Source of the DNA: Crocinitomicaceae bacterium
GTDB lineage: Bacteria; Bacteroidota; Bacteroidia; Flavobacteriales_D; Crocinitomicaceae
Length of the DNA stretch: 64,000 nt
NCBI GenBank assembly: GCA_022447585.1
Contig: JAKVAR010000029.1
Location: 1-64,000, forward strand
Reading direction: 5' to 3'
Of this stretch, positions 27,361 to 36,785 are shown piece by piece. Position 1 is the stretch's first letter, and every line of letters begins with the position of its first letter. A program made the position numbers and the translations under genes. The notes under the pieces are model-generated. The model ran no database searches. It had not been told where the DNA came from and saw only the letters and a program-made list of their open reading frames with translations.

Positions 27361-27719
27361 ACGCGTGAACGAATCAATAATATCAATCCTACTCCAACAG
27401 CAACGGAGATAAGTATATTCAGAATTGCCATACCAGTCTGACCATTATCAAACAGGCCAAAAGTCTCGTGGCTAAAAGTACTAAATGTGCTAAAACCACC
27501 ACAAAAACCTACAACCAATAATGGTTGAAGCCAATCATGTTCCGCATGCTTTGCACTAAAGGTAATTACAACGATTGCCAACAAAAAACAAGCAAATATG
27601 TTACTTATAAAAGTTCCAATTGGAAATTCTGTTGAAATAATTTGATGAGAAAATTTAGATACGAGATACCTGGCAAGACTACCAAGTCCACCACCGATAA
27701 ATACATATAAATAGGTCAT
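27357..27719 (-). CDS. crcB: Fluoride channel CrcB/Fluc
   Basis: A 120-residue protein with four hydrophobic segments that matches the dimeric fluoride-export channel. The diagnostic GFCGGFSTFSTFSHE motif contains the phenylalanines that line the pore, and GGGLGSLARYLVSK near the N-terminus is also typical. I took the ATG at 27719, which gives MTYLYVFIGGG; an upstream in-frame start at 27749 would overlap the previous gene by 26 bases. It is the last gene of the hpt-adk/obg/PAP2 group. No fluoride riboswitch is seen upstream. Confidence 0.93.
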   Translation of the reverse strand: MTYLYVFIGGGLGSLARYLVSKFSHQIISTEFPIGTFISNIFACFLLAIVVITFSAKHAEHDWLQPLLVVGFCGGFSTFSTFSHETFGLFDNGQTGMAILNILISVAVGVGLILLIRSRV

Positions 27720-27723
27720 AATC

Positions 27724-28314
27724 TTATTTTGCTTTTCTAATGATAACAATAAATAAGAAACGATAAACTATCCAAGCAAGGATAATTCCCAATAGAGCTC
27801 CTACCAACACATCGCTTAAATAGTGAACACCAAGATAGATTCTGCTATATCCAACAATTGAAGCGCATAAAATCAATGGTATAAAAATGTTTCGATAATA
27901 CTGCTTTAACACAAGATAAGCAAAGGAAACTACAGCAAAGAAGTTTGCCGCATGAGAAGAAACGAAACCAAATTGCCCACCTTTGTAAAACTCTCCATTT
28001 TCAAACTTGTAAAAGTGTAGTTTATCTGTTAATAATGCATGGTGGGATGGTCTATAACGTTCAAAAACTTCCTTGAACATCTTAACTGAAACCTGATCTG
28101 CAACGGCCACAGTAACTATTGCACATAACAAAAACACTCCTCCTCGAAGTAAATTAGACTTTCGAATGTATAAAGCAACTAGCAATATGTAGAACGGCAC
28201 CCAAGTTAACTTACCTGAAACAATCCACATAAACTCATCTAAGAATGGGGAATTCCATCCGTTTACAGCTTGAACAATAGCCCTGTCAATTGACTCTAAA
28301 TAATCAATACTCAT
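27724..28314 (-). CDS. PAP2-family membrane phosphatase
   Basis: A 196-residue polytopic protein with the three phosphatase motifs: K-x6-R-P in [14 protein letters not shown], the histidine of FVSSHAAN, and the S-R-x5-H-x3-D motif in [15 protein letters not shown]. Members of this family remove phosphate from lipids such as undecaprenyl pyrophosphate or phosphatidylglycerol phosphate at the outer face of the inner membrane. The substrate is not told by sequence. Its ATG overlaps the obg stop by 11 bases, and crcB follows after four bases. Confidence 0.92.
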   Translation of the reverse strand: MSIDYLESIDRAIVQAVNGWNSPFLDEFMWIVSGKLTWVPFYILLVALYIRKSNLLRGGVFLLCAIVTVAVADQVSVKMFKEVFERYRPSHHALLTDKLHFYKFENGEFYKGGQFGFVSSHAANFFAVVSFAYLVLKQYYRNIFIPLILCASIVGYSRIYLGVHYLSDVLVGALLGIILAWIVYRFLFIVIIRKAK

Positions 28315-29299
28315 TTAAGGTATTCCAGATCAAATCCTTTAATTCTACCAGTCCCATTTGAGCCACAGAAGAAATAAAGATATGAGGAATTCCATCTGGT
28401 AATTCAGCACGAATCTCTTCTGTCAACTCTTCATCAAGCATATCGCTCTTAGTGATTGCCAACAATTTATCCTTATGCAGCAATTCAGGATTATACAGTT
28501 TTAACTCATTCACTAAAACTTCATATTCCTTCTTGATATCATCACTATCTGCAGGAACCATGAATAACAACAAAGAATTTCGTTCAATATGCCTTAAAAA
28601 CCGAAGCCCCAAACCTTTTCCTTTATGCGCATCTTCGATGATACCAGGAATGTCCGCCATTACAAAAGATCTGTAATCGCGATATTTCACAATACCTAAA
28701 TTAGGGCGTAAAGTGGTAAAAGGGTAATTAGCTATCTCCGGCTTAGCTGCTGATACAACTGATAAAAGAGTACTCTTACCAGCATTAGGAAACCCAACTA
28801 AACCAACATCTGCAAGAACTTTAAGTTCTAAGGTTTTCCAGCCTTCCGAGCCATCTTCACCAGGTTGAGCAAATCGAGGTGTTTGATTAGTTGATGACTT
28901 AAAGTTATTATTCCCTAATCCACCTCGACCACCTTTCTGAATAATTTTCTCCTCACCATGTTGTGTAATTTCGAACAAGACATCTCCAGTTTCTGGATCT
29001 CTAGCTATAGTTCCCAGGGGAACATCAATATAAACATCTTGTCCTTGAGCTCCAGTCTTTAAATTTCCAGAACCATGTACCCCATGACCAGCTTTAATAT
29101 GTCTTTTAAACTTCAAGTGAAGCAATGTCCATAATTGACTATCACCCCGAAGAATCACATGACCTCCACGTCCTCCATCACCTCCATCGGGACCTCCTTT
29201 TGGGATGTATTTTTCCCTACGGAAGTGTTGCGACCCTCCTCCACCTTTTCCAGATGTAGTATGAATCTTTACATAGTCAACAAAATTATCAGATGCCAT
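28304..29299 (-). CDS. obg: GTPase Obg/CgtA
   Basis: A 331-residue Obg GTPase involved in late 50S ribosome assembly and stress control. The N-terminal glycine-rich Obg fold is seen in [20 protein letters not shown] and [12 protein letters not shown]; the G domain shows G1 [12 protein letters not shown], switch [12 protein letters not shown]3 [16 protein letters not shown] and G4 ITKSD. Length is usual for Bacteroidetes, without the C-terminal OCT extension found in Firmicutes. It follows the hpt-adk fusion by 46 bases on the same strand. Confidence 0.96.
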   Translation of the reverse strand: MASDNFVDYVKIHTTSGKGGGGSQHFRREKYIPKGGPDGGDGGRGGHVILRGDSQLWTLLHLKFKRHIKAGHGVHGSGNLKTGAQGQDVYIDVPLGTIARDPETGDVLFEITQHGEEKIIQKGGRGGLGNNNFKSSTNQTPRFAQPGEDGSEGWKTLELKVLADVGLVGFPNAGKSTLLSVVSAAKPEIANYPFTTLRPNLGIVKYRDYRSFVMADIPGIIEDAHKGKGLGLRFLRHIERNSLLLFMVPADSDDIKKEYEVLVNELKLYNPELLHKDKLLAITKSDMLDEELTEEIRAELPDGIPHIFISSVAQMGLVELKDLIWNTLNEY

Positions 29300-29345
29300 A
29301 TTGGCTATAAATTACAGAAATTTAATTCTGGTTAAGTAATAGTAA

Positions 29346-30470
29346 TTACCTTTCTAACGAATCAATAGCGTTAAAAATACGAGCAGTAATTTCATCAATA
29401 GAACCTACACCGTCGATTTCTATTAATTTATCCTGTCCTTTGTAGAATTCAGCAACTGGTGCCGTAGTACTTTTATACGTATTTATTCTATTTTGAATAA
29501 TCACCGGGTCTGCATCATCTGCTCTTCCTGAAACCTCCGCTCTTGAAATTAACCTAGACTTTAATTCATCTTCAGGAACGACCAATGAAATCATTTTAGT
29601 AACACTCGTTCCTTTGGAACTTAAAAAAGTATCTAAAGCTTCTGCCTGAGCAGTTGTTCTAGGAAAACCATCATAGATAACACCATGTGCATCAGGATAT
29701 TTAGAAACTTCACCTTCTAAAATTTGAATTGTAACATCATCAGGAACTAAGTTCCCTTTATCTGCATAACTCTTGGCTAAAATAGCCAACTCAGAAGTTG
29801 GGTCTAATCCTCTAAAAACATCTCCCGTTGAAATATGAACTAAATCATATTTTTCTTTTAATCGTTCAGACTGAGTTCCTTTCCCGGCACCTGGAGGGCC
29901 AAATAAAACAATATTTAACATTTTTGATTTTTCGCTTTTTGATTCCTTTATCTGATAAATAGAATCTAAGTTTCTACCTTTTTCATTATAATCTAATCCA
30001 TAGCCCACTACAAATGCGTTAGGAATTGAGAAACCAATATAATCTGGTTTGTGGGTACCTTTAAATGCTTGTGGTTTATACAATAGTGAGCAAACCTTAA
30101 CTTCTTTAGCACCTTCCATAGAAAGTAAAGTCATGATTTTATCTATAGTAATTCCTGTATCGATGATATCTTCAACAATAACAACAGTTTTACCTTCCAA
30201 ATTATTATTTAATCCGATAAGTTCATTAACTTTTCCTGTCGTAGAAGTTCCTTCGTAAGAGCTCATTTTGACAAATGAAATCTCAGATTCCAAAGTGATA
30301 CATTTCATTAAGTCCGACGCGAACATGAATGAACCATTCAAAACCGCAATAAATACAACGTCTTCTCCTTCAAAATCAGCGTTGATTTTAGTCGCTAAAG
30401 ATTCAACTTCTGTCTGAATTTCATCTCTAGTGATAAACACCTCAAAACTCTTATCTAGTACTTGTACCAC
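29346..30470 (-). CDS. Fused hypoxanthine phosphoribosyltransferase and adenylate kinase
   Basis: A 374-residue fusion. Residues about 1-170 are a hypoxanthine phosphoribosyltransferase (FVKMSSYEGTSTTG; PRPP loop VVIVEDIIDTGIT; KPDYIGFSIPNAFVVGYG). A short lysine-rich linker follows, then an adenylate kinase from about residue 184 (MLNIVLFGPPGAGKGTQS P-loop; HISTGDVFR; YDGFPRT; SRAEVSGRADD), of the short type without a zinc LID. The first half recycles purine bases to IMP, the second balances AMP, ADP and ATP. I took the GTG at 30470 as start: the longer frame to 30551 would put a cysteine-rich, non-family stretch over the promoter. The internal ATG at 29921 could also start a separate kinase. 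Confidence 0.88.
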   Translation of the reverse strand: MVQVLDKSFEVFITRDEIQTEVESLATKINADFEGEDVVFIAVLNGSFMFASDLMKCITLESEISFVKMSSYEGTSTTGKVNELIGLNNNLEGKTVVIVEDIIDTGITIDKIMTLLSMEGAKEVKVCSLLYKPQAFKGTHKPDYIGFSIPNAFVVGYGLDYNEKGRNLDSIYQIKESKSEKSKMLNIVLFGPPGAGKGTQSERLKEKYDLVHISTGDVFRGLDPTSELAILAKSYADKGNLVPDDVTIQILEGEVSKYPDAHGVIYDGFPRTTAQAEALDTFLSSKGTSVTKMISLVVPEDELKSRLISRAEVSGRADDADPVIIQNRINTYKSTTAPVAEFYKGQDKLIEIDGVGSIDEITARIFNAIDSLER

Positions 30471-30490
30471 AGTTCTCGTTATTTGATTGT

Positions 30491-30498
30491 CAAAAGTA
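30491..30498 (-). promoter_or_regulatory. Bacteroidetes-type -7 box for the hpt-adk gene
   Basis: On minus the sequence is TACTTTTG, matching TAnnTTTG, 20 bases before the GTG at 30470. It stands back to back with the purK promoter at 30562. Confidence 0.6.
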
Positions 30499-30540
30499 CA
30501 ATATTCTGCGCAACAAAGGCAACAAAATGAGGCTAAAAGC

Positions 30541-30569
30541 TTGTAAAACATAAATAGACATTATCTTTG
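30541..30569 (+). promoter_or_regulatory. Promoter of purK with -33 and -7 elements
   Basis: TTG at 30541-30543, an 18-base spacer and TATCTTTG at 30562-30569. Only four bases separate the last G from the purK ATG at 30574, so a leaderless message is expected. Confidence 0.78.
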
Positions 30570-30573
30570 TGCC

Positions 30574-31716
30574 ATGGAAAGAAATCTCATTGGTTCAGAA
30601 TACCGTCTTGGAATTCTTGGTGGTGGACAACTAGGTAGAATGTTTATACAAGAAGCGATAAACTATAACATTCACGTTCATATAATGGAAAATGATGAAA
30701 ACGCTCCAAGTGCGGCATCAGCCAACTCTTTTACAAAAGGAGACATCAACAACTATGATGAGGTGATGGCTTTCGGAAAAACTATGGACACATTAACTGT
30801 TGAAATAGAAAACGTGAACATTCAAGCACTTTACGACCTAGAAAAATCTGGTGTCAAAGTATTTCCGCAGCCTCGTGTTCTTGAGATCATTAAAGACAAA
30901 GGAGTTCAAAAGGAGTTCTATAAAAAGAACGGCATCCCTACATCAAACTTTGATTTAATCTCATCTAACCCGAGTAAGTCAGAATTAATGGAAAAATTAC
31001 CGTTTGTTCAGAAATTAAGAACAGGTGGATATGACGGCAAAGGGGTTGAAGTGATGAGGAATGAATCTGATTTAGAAAATGCATTTAGCGCACCTTCTAT
31101 TTCGGAAGAATTAGTTCCATTTACAAAGGAGCTTTCCGTCATTGTTTCACGCAATGAACGAGGAGAAACAGCAGTTTACCCAGTAGTGGAATGTGAGTTC
31201 AATGAAGTTAACCTAGTTGAGTTTTTGTTTTCACCAGCAAACATTACCAAAGAGACTGAAGAGAAAGCAACTAAATTAGCTATTGAGGTAATTAACAAAT
31301 TGCAAATGGTTGGAATTTTGGCAGTTGAACTATTCTTATGCGAAGATGGTGAATTATTAGTCAATGAAGTTGCTCCACGTCCTCACAATAGTGGACACCA
31401 CACTATTGAATGCAACATTACATCTCAATTTGAACAACACATGCGATCCGTACTTAACATGCCTCTTGGATCTACTGAAACAACGCAGGCCGGAGTAATG
31501 TTGAATCTGTTGGGGAGTGAAGGACATGAAGGCCAGGCGATCTATAAAGGTCTTTATGAATTAATGGCCCTCAAGGGGGTTCACATTCATTTATACGGTA
31601 AAGAAAAAACTAAACCGAATCGTAAAATGGGACATATTACAATTGCATGTTCAACTATGGACAAAGCTATTGAAACTGCAAAGTCAATAAAAAATAGAAT
31701 TAGAGTTGTAGCCTAA
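30574..31716 (+). CDS. purK: 5-(carboxyamino)imidazole ribonucleotide synthase
   Basis: A 380-residue ATP-grasp enzyme of purine synthesis that carboxylates AIR to N5-CAIR. Motifs: LGILGGGQLGRMFIQEA at the N-terminus, FVQKLRTGGYDGKGVEV for ATP, VNEVAPRPHNSGHHTIE near the active site. Length is normal. purE is not in the window. It is divergent from the purine-salvage fusion gene, with 103 bases between the two starts, so new synthesis and salvage of purines could be controlled together from this region. Confidence 0.95.
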   Translation: MERNLIGSEYRLGILGGGQLGRMFIQEAINYNIHVHIMENDENAPSAASANSFTKGDINNYDEVMAFGKTMDTLTVEIENVNIQALYDLEKSGVKVFPQPRVLEIIKDKGVQKEFYKKNGIPTSNFDLISSNPSKSELMEKLPFVQKLRTGGYDGKGVEVMRNESDLENAFSAPSISEELVPFTKELSVIVSRNERGETAVYPVVECEFNEVNLVEFLFSPANITKETEEKATKLAIEVINKLQMVGILAVELFLCEDGELLVNEVAPRPHNSGHHTIECNITSQFEQHMRSVLNMPLGSTETTQAGVMLNLLGSEGHEGQAIYKGLYELMALKGVHIHLYGKEKTKPNRKMGHITIACSTMDKAIETAKSIKNRIRVVA

Positions 31717-31768
31717 TCTTTTCATTAGATTTTATTATTTTGGTAGGAAACAAACTATTTCTACACCA

Positions 31769-34700
31769 TTGAAGGCTAAAGCACTTATTGTAATTATATG
31801 CTTGTTTCAGATTCTGTCTGGCAGGGCACAATTACATACATTCAAAAACCTCAGCTACAAAGACGGACTTAACCTTGGTACAATTAATTGCATTGAACAA
31901 AGTGAAGATGGTTATTTGTGGATTGGTACCGATGGTGCAGAGTTAGTTCGATACGACGGAAAAGAATTTAAAGAGATTTTTACTGATAAATCAGATAATA
32001 ACCACCATATCACAAATATTAGCTTTGACTCTTCGAACATACTTATAGCCTCTAAATACAAGGGATTTTATTCATACTCCCCCTCAAAAAATGAATACAC
32101 ACGAATAAAAATTCGTCGTAACAGTGTTGGAGAATCTATAGCTATAATGAAGGTGAAAGACTATTACTACTTAATTGGAGCTGTAGGCATTGCATCAAAA
32201 AAAGGAAGCGAAATTCAAGAACTTTTCAAAGTTCAAAAAGGCCAAAAAAAACTTCAAATATCCCAAATAATTCAGAGTCCTCAATTCTGTTTTATTCTGT
32301 CAAACTATGGTATTTTCAAATTGAGCGCGGGTAAAAGTGAAACAATATCTCAATGGACAGAATCTGAAATTTACAATGAACAAGATTTTGTCTTTGGCCA
32401 TTACTACAATGACAAACTCACATTGCTTTCAGAAAAAGGGAATCGATGGCTGGAAATTGTCACAAATTCTAGGGGCGGTATTTTCTCAATTCAAGAACAT
32501 AACGAAGTAAATAAGCTAAAGTCGGATGAATCAATAATCTCATACTCTTTTAGCAAAAAATCGATGAGCTCAGCAGTTCTTACAAATTATGGTGCAATAT
32601 ACAGTCTGGAACAACGCAAACTTGAGAGAATTCCGCATAATTATAATAAAAAATTAGAAGAAGCTCATGCTATCAAAATGGATATGAATGGTGATTTTTG
32701 GATTTCATCCTATATGAAGGGAATCTATAAAGTATCCAAAGAACCATTCACTAAGCTGCAACTTCAAGAATTATATGAAAAACCAAACATTAGCCTACCA
32801 TTTCAAACAATCTATGGCGACATTATAATCTCAGTTGCATCCGAAGGAACTTACATTGGTAAAAATGTTGTCAACAGCCCTTTTATTAAACATGACTTCC
32901 ATGTTAATTGTATCACCGAACTTAGCGGAACATATTACCTTGCTACAAATGACGGAATAAGAATCTATCACCCAACCGATCATCCTGGTTTTTCAAAAAA
33001 ATACTTAGCAGGTGAGAAAATTAATTTCATCAAAGCAGATAAAAACGCACTATTTGTTGGAGTGGGTGGTAAAGGTCTTCACCAAATAATTCTTAAAACA
33101 GGAAAATTGGTGAAATTTAAACCTAAAAATATCCCCCTACCTGATTACATCTATTCCGGAGAGTTAAGCCCAGACAAAAACTACTTCTATTTTGGATCTA
33201 ATAACGGTATATTTCAATACGACAAAAGAAGAAAAATATTTAATAGAGTCAAGTACGGGTCTAAATTTGGTTCTTACTCAGGATGTTCTACCATAGATAA
33301 ATACGGAACCATTTGGTTCACCACAGAAAAAGCTCTAATAGGTATTTCAAAAAAAAGAAAAATCAAACTTATCAGTGGTCCAGACTTCTTCAACACTTAC
33401 CTTTTCTACACCTTAACTTCCGATAATTCAGGAAACCTTTTACTAGGAACAAACAAAGGTCTCACGATAATCAAAACAAGTGATACCGGAACACCAATAT
33501 CCAGTAATCACTACAATGATGACAATGGCTACACCGGCCATGAAGCATATATGCGTTCGGACTTCAAAAGTAAATCAGGAATTTTCATTGGTACTATTGA
33601 GGGGCTCTATTTAGTAGACACAGATTTATTAAACAATAACCCACCTCCTTTACCCCCAACCATTTCAAGAGAAATAGATGAAAATGATGAGAATTTAAAT
33701 CAAAACAACAAATTCTTCCTAAAAGTAAACAACCCTAAAGCAGGATTGATTAGTTTCATCTACAGACTTTCACATCTAGACAATTGGACCCAATTAAATG
33801 AAGGCGAAAATCTAATTACGTTAAACGACTTAAGCAATGGTTCATATACACTTGAGGTTAAATCTACCTATGATGGTAAGTTTTATAGCCAAGCCTCCAG
33901 GCACACCTTTGAAGTAAATGTTCCTTTCTGGAAAACAAACTGGTTTATTATTTCGGCAATTGGTATCGTAATATTTCTAAACATCCTGTTAATGAGATTC
34001 TACATAACCTTCGATGATGAGAAATTAATGGACACAAAGGATTTAGACATTTGCCTCAACTCTACTCCTAGAATCCTTCTTTTTGCAACTGTAGCATCAC
34101 CTATAGCACAAATCAGTGCACCTCTTGCCGATCCGCAATTAGAAATGCATCTAGGCTTATCTCTAACAACCGCATTTATACTTTTAACTTTATATATTTT
34201 CACCTTAGCGGCAAGAAAGAAAAAGAAAAACTCCTTGTTTAAAATATATTTAACAATTGGTTTTCTAGTGGTGATGTTTAATTTCCTCTGGGAAGTATAT
34301 GCCTCCAACCTTCACCCATTCTATATTATTGGCGTTGCACTAGTTGCAATGATTATACCTTTCGTTATTAACAAAGTCAGGAACACTATGATCTTTTCAC
34401 TGATAATATTTTTCATATCCCTTTGTTTTGTGCTTCTTTTAAACGAAACGCTCTATCCAAAATGGTATTTCATGGTCGCAATTATTTCAATGTGCTGCCT
34501 AATGGTGTTTGCAAGCTACATGAGATATGACTCTTTAGAAAAACTAATATTTATTTCTGGTATTATTAACAAAGGTAACCTGCCAGCAATAGCATTTAAC
34601 AAAAAGGGCATTGTCACATACGCTAGTGAAAACATCAATGAATATATGGATATCACCCATGACAGATTAGTGAATAACAATATTGGTGTTTTGAATAAAT

Positions 34701-36037
34701 ACGTTCCGTTTGAGGGGCATTTTAAACAAGCAGACATAACCAGTCAATTCAAAGACGGTGAAAAGTATCTCGTCCCTCTCCTAAATGAAAATGAAGAAAT
34801 TCATTGGCTAGAATGGTCTTATAAAGATTTTTCTAACAATATTCGAGTTATCATAGGCCAAGATGTCACTGAAAAAATGAATCTTGAAAACACATATGAA
34901 CTACTCGTTCAAAACGCTGAAGACTTCATATACCAATGTGATTTTCAAGGTAGGTTTACTTTCTTAAATGACATATCTTACCGTAAAATGGGATACAACA
35001 AAGAGGATTTGATCGGTAAACATCCATCATGCATTGTTCCAGACAAGTACAAGAAAAAGGTTGAAGATTTCTACGCCGATCATTTCACCAAAAGAAAAAC
35101 AACATCATACCTTCAATTCCCAGTTCAGAAAAAAGACGGAAGTATTATTTGGGTAGGTCAATATGTAACAACCATATTTAGCAAAGGTTCTGATTCGAAT
35201 ATATCTGGCTTTATTGCTTTAGCGCGAGACATAACTGAAATCCGAGAGCAACAAAAGACTATCATTGAACAAAGTGACGCAATTACCTCGAGTATAAATT
35301 ATGCACGAAGAATTCAATACAACCTACTTCCGGATGAGTCACAATTTTCGAATTGCTTTGAAGAACACTTCATTATATCTAAACCAAAAAACATTGTATC
35401 CGGAGACTTCTATTGGATGGAGAAAGTTGACAATAAAACAGTCTTAGTAATGGCGGATTGCACCGGGCATGGTGTTCCAGGCTCATTCATGACCTTACTT
35501 GGTTTCAATTTATTAAATACTATTGTCCTTGAAGGAAGAGAGGTTAATCCTTCTAAAATCCTAACCAAACTTGACAAGAAACTTCAAGGATACCTACCAA
35601 AAGGAGAAGGAGAAACAGCTGTTAATGATGGCATGGAAATAACAATCTGTGTATTTGAAGATAACTCAAATGAAATGGCATATGCCTGCGCTGGATCGAG
35701 ATTTTTAGTTTTCGAAAAAGAAGATTTTACGATGTTCAAAGGAGACAATAAACACATTGGAGATTTTGAACATAATTTCACCGGATATAACACGCATTAC
35801 GCAAACTTTGAAAACAGCTATAATCTATTCTTAATCACAGATGGATTCCAAGATCAATTTGGCGGACCAAAAGACAAAAAATTCTCGTTCAGAAGACTTT
35901 TAGAACTCCTCGAATCAAATATTAACCTTCCCTTAAAAGAACAAAGAAAAATGATTGAGAATGATTTCGACCAATGGATTGGAGACAACGAACAAACAGA
36001 TGACGTATCTATTTTATCGATTAGAAAAAAACTTTAA
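31769..36037 (+). CDS. Large sensor: beta-propeller, membrane helices, PAS domains and PP2C/SpoIIE phosphatase
   Basis: A 1422-residue protein. Order of parts: signal peptide (1-20, from a TTG start at 31769, the only start that keeps it); two-component-regulator-type beta-propeller repeats (about 25-620, for example GTINCIEQSEDGYLWIGTDG and NSGNLLLGTNKGLTII); a Y_Y_Y-like domain (about 635-715); one helix at about 723-744, then about six more up to 920; two PAS-like domains (about 935-1030 and 1045-1165); a helical linker; and a PP2C phosphatase of the SpoIIE type (about 1190-1420) with ADCTGHGVPGSFMTLLG, FLITDGFQDQF and TDDVSILS. It has no histidine kinase domain. It should sense an outside signal and act by dephosphorylating a protein in the cytoplasm. 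Confidence 0.85.
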   Translation: MKAKALIVIICLFQILSGRAQLHTFKNLSYKDGLNLGTINCIEQSEDGYLWIGTDGAELVRYDGKEFKEIFTDKSDNNHHITNISFDSSNILIASKYKGFYSYSPSKNEYTRIKIRRNSVGESIAIMKVKDYYYLIGAVGIASKKGSEIQELFKVQKGQKKLQISQIIQSPQFCFILSNYGIFKLSAGKSETISQWTESEIYNEQDFVFGHYYNDKLTLLSEKGNRWLEIVTNSRGGIFSIQEHNEVNKLKSDESIISYSFSKKSMSSAVLTNYGAIYSLEQRKLERIPHNYNKKLEEAHAIKMDMNGDFWISSYMKGIYKVSKEPFTKLQLQELYEKPNISLPFQTIYGDIIISVASEGTYIGKNVVNSPFIKHDFHVNCITELSGTYYLATNDGIRIYHPTDHPGFSKKYLAGEKINFIKADKNALFVGVGGKGLHQIILKTGKLVKFKPKNIPLPDYIYSGELSPDKNYFYFGSNNGIFQYDKRRKIFNRVKYGSKFGSYSGCSTIDKYGTIWFTTEKALIGISKKRKIKLISGPDFFNTYLFYTLTSDNSGNLLLGTNKGLTIIKTSDTGTPISSNHYNDDNGYTGHEAYMRSDFKSKSGIFIGTIEGLYLVDTDLLNNNPPPLPPTISREIDENDENLNQNNKFFLKVNNPKAGLISFIYRLSHLDNWTQLNEGENLITLNDLSNGSYTLEVKSTYDGKFYSQASRHTFEVNVPFWKTNWFIISAIGIVIFLNILLMRFYITFDDEKLMDTKDLDICLNSTPRILLFATVASPIAQISAPLADPQLEMHLGLSLTTAFILLTLYIFTLAARKKKKNSLFKIYLTIGFLVVMFNFLWEVYASNLHPFYIIGVALVAMIIPFVINKVRNTMIFSLIIFFISLCFVLLLNETLYPKWYFMVAIISMCCLMVFASYMRYDSLEKLIFISGIINKGNLPAIAFNKKGIVTYASENINEYMDITHDRLVNNNIGVLNKYVPFEGHFKQADITSQFKDGEKYLVPLLNENEEIHWLEWSYKDFSNNIRVIIGQDVTEKMNLENTYELLVQNAEDFIYQCDFQGRFTFLNDISYRKMGYNKEDLIGKHPSCIVPDKYKKKVEDFYADHFTKRKTTSYLQFPVQKKDGSIIWVGQYVTTIFSKGSDSNISGFIALARDITEIREQQKTIIEQSDAITSSINYARRIQYNLLPDESQFSNCFEEHFIISKPKNIVSGDFYWMEKVDNKTVLVMADCTGHGVPGSFMTLLGFNLLNTIVLEGREVNPSKILTKLDKKLQGYLPKGEGETAVNDGMEITICVFEDNSNEMAYACAGSRFLVFEKEDFTMFKGDNKHIGDFEHNFTGYNTHYANFENSYNLFLITDGFQDQFGGPKDKKFSFRRLLELLESNINLPLKEQRKMIENDFDQWIGDNEQTDDVSILSIRKKL

Positions 36038-36315
36038 TTCCTAATAAAATTAGCCAAGGAAAAACCTTTAACGCTGCAGACTATTTTAATCTTAGCGTTC
36101 ATAAAAAATAATTAAGTCTTAGGTAAATGTATCCCCGCTAATTGCAATTGCCACATCTAAGGTTTAGATGTTTGAATAGAAGGTGTCATCTCAACCACAG
36201 AAAACATTATGACTGTTATTTAAAAACTACTTCGAGCAAAATCCCTACTGAATTTAATATCGAAGTTAGTATAGTCGAAACAGAAAAAAATGAAATTACT
36301 TATTCGGGGAACTAA
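36038..36315. other. Gap of 278 bases with a short coding-like tail
   Basis: No full gene is seen. At 36153-36171 there is a small hairpin (ACATCTAA / TTAGATGT, 3-base loop) without a T-run. From 36211 to 36315 the plus strand reads as about 34 codons of protein-like sequence (including EFNIEVSIVETEKNEITYSG) ending in TAA that touches the stop of the zinc-ribbon gene. It has no start codon in a sensible place. Confidence 0.4.
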
Positions 36316-36690
36316 CTATTTCACGTAATCCTGTTTTTGAACAAGCATATAACGATCATTATCTGTTTTTAAATAGCCTTGCTCATAACAAAAGAAATAT
36401 TGCGAACCAGATTTTGTTGTGTATATATTTGTGTAATAATGAAAATTGAATCCATTTTCAGCCAAGGTAATTCCATCAACTGTTTTCTTTCCTTTAGGAT
36501 TTAAACTAGCCAATATTCTTCTGTTTTTTCTTAGAATATTATTGATTCTTCGGATATATTTCGTGGCATCTTCATTTAATCTATTATTAAACGTATTGCG
36601 ACAATAATCAGAACAGAACTTCTGATCTTTTCGACCTGAAAGTTTCATTCTACATTCTTTACATTCACGTATCTCCATCCCTTTAAACAT
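36316..36690 (-). CDS. Small zinc-ribbon protein, function unknown
   Basis: A 124-residue protein. The N-terminus has two C-x2/3-C pairs, in IRECKECRMKLSGR and QKFCSDYCRNTFNN, which should bind one zinc ion. A basic helix follows (RRINNILRKNRRILASLNPKGK, shown here only in part by its motif RRINNILRKN) and then a beta-rich C-terminus with several tyrosines. Similar proteins are common in Bacteroidetes but I know of no assigned role; the form would suit nucleic-acid binding. I prefer the ATG at 36690; the ATG at 36678 (MEIRECKEC) is equally possible. It lies divergent from the moxR-bat operon. Confidence 0.75.
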   Translation of the reverse strand: MFKGMEIRECKECRMKLSGRKDQKFCSDYCRNTFNNRLNEDATKYIRRINNILRKNRRILASLNPKGKKTVDGITLAENGFNFHYYTNIYTTKSGSQYFFCYEQGYLKTDNDRYMLVQKQDYVK

Positions 36691-36749
36691 CAACAGTTAG
36701 CATAACAATGTTAACATTAATTAACAGCAAAATCAAGGGCAACAGAACA

Positions 36750-36757
36750 TATCTTTG
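36750..36757 (+). promoter_or_regulatory. Bacteroidetes-type -7 box for the moxR-bat operon
   Basis: TATCTTTG, exact TAnnTTTG match, 28 bases before the ATG at 36786. It shows that the first ATG of the open frame (36708) lies upstream of transcription start and is not used. Confidence 0.7.
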
Positions 36758-36785
36758 CAACTTTGATAGTTCTATTAAATCGATT

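Noticed and set aside
27720..28320. Fluoride riboswitch before crcB
   Set aside because: crcB starts four bases after the PAP2 gene stop within an operon, leaving no space for a leader.
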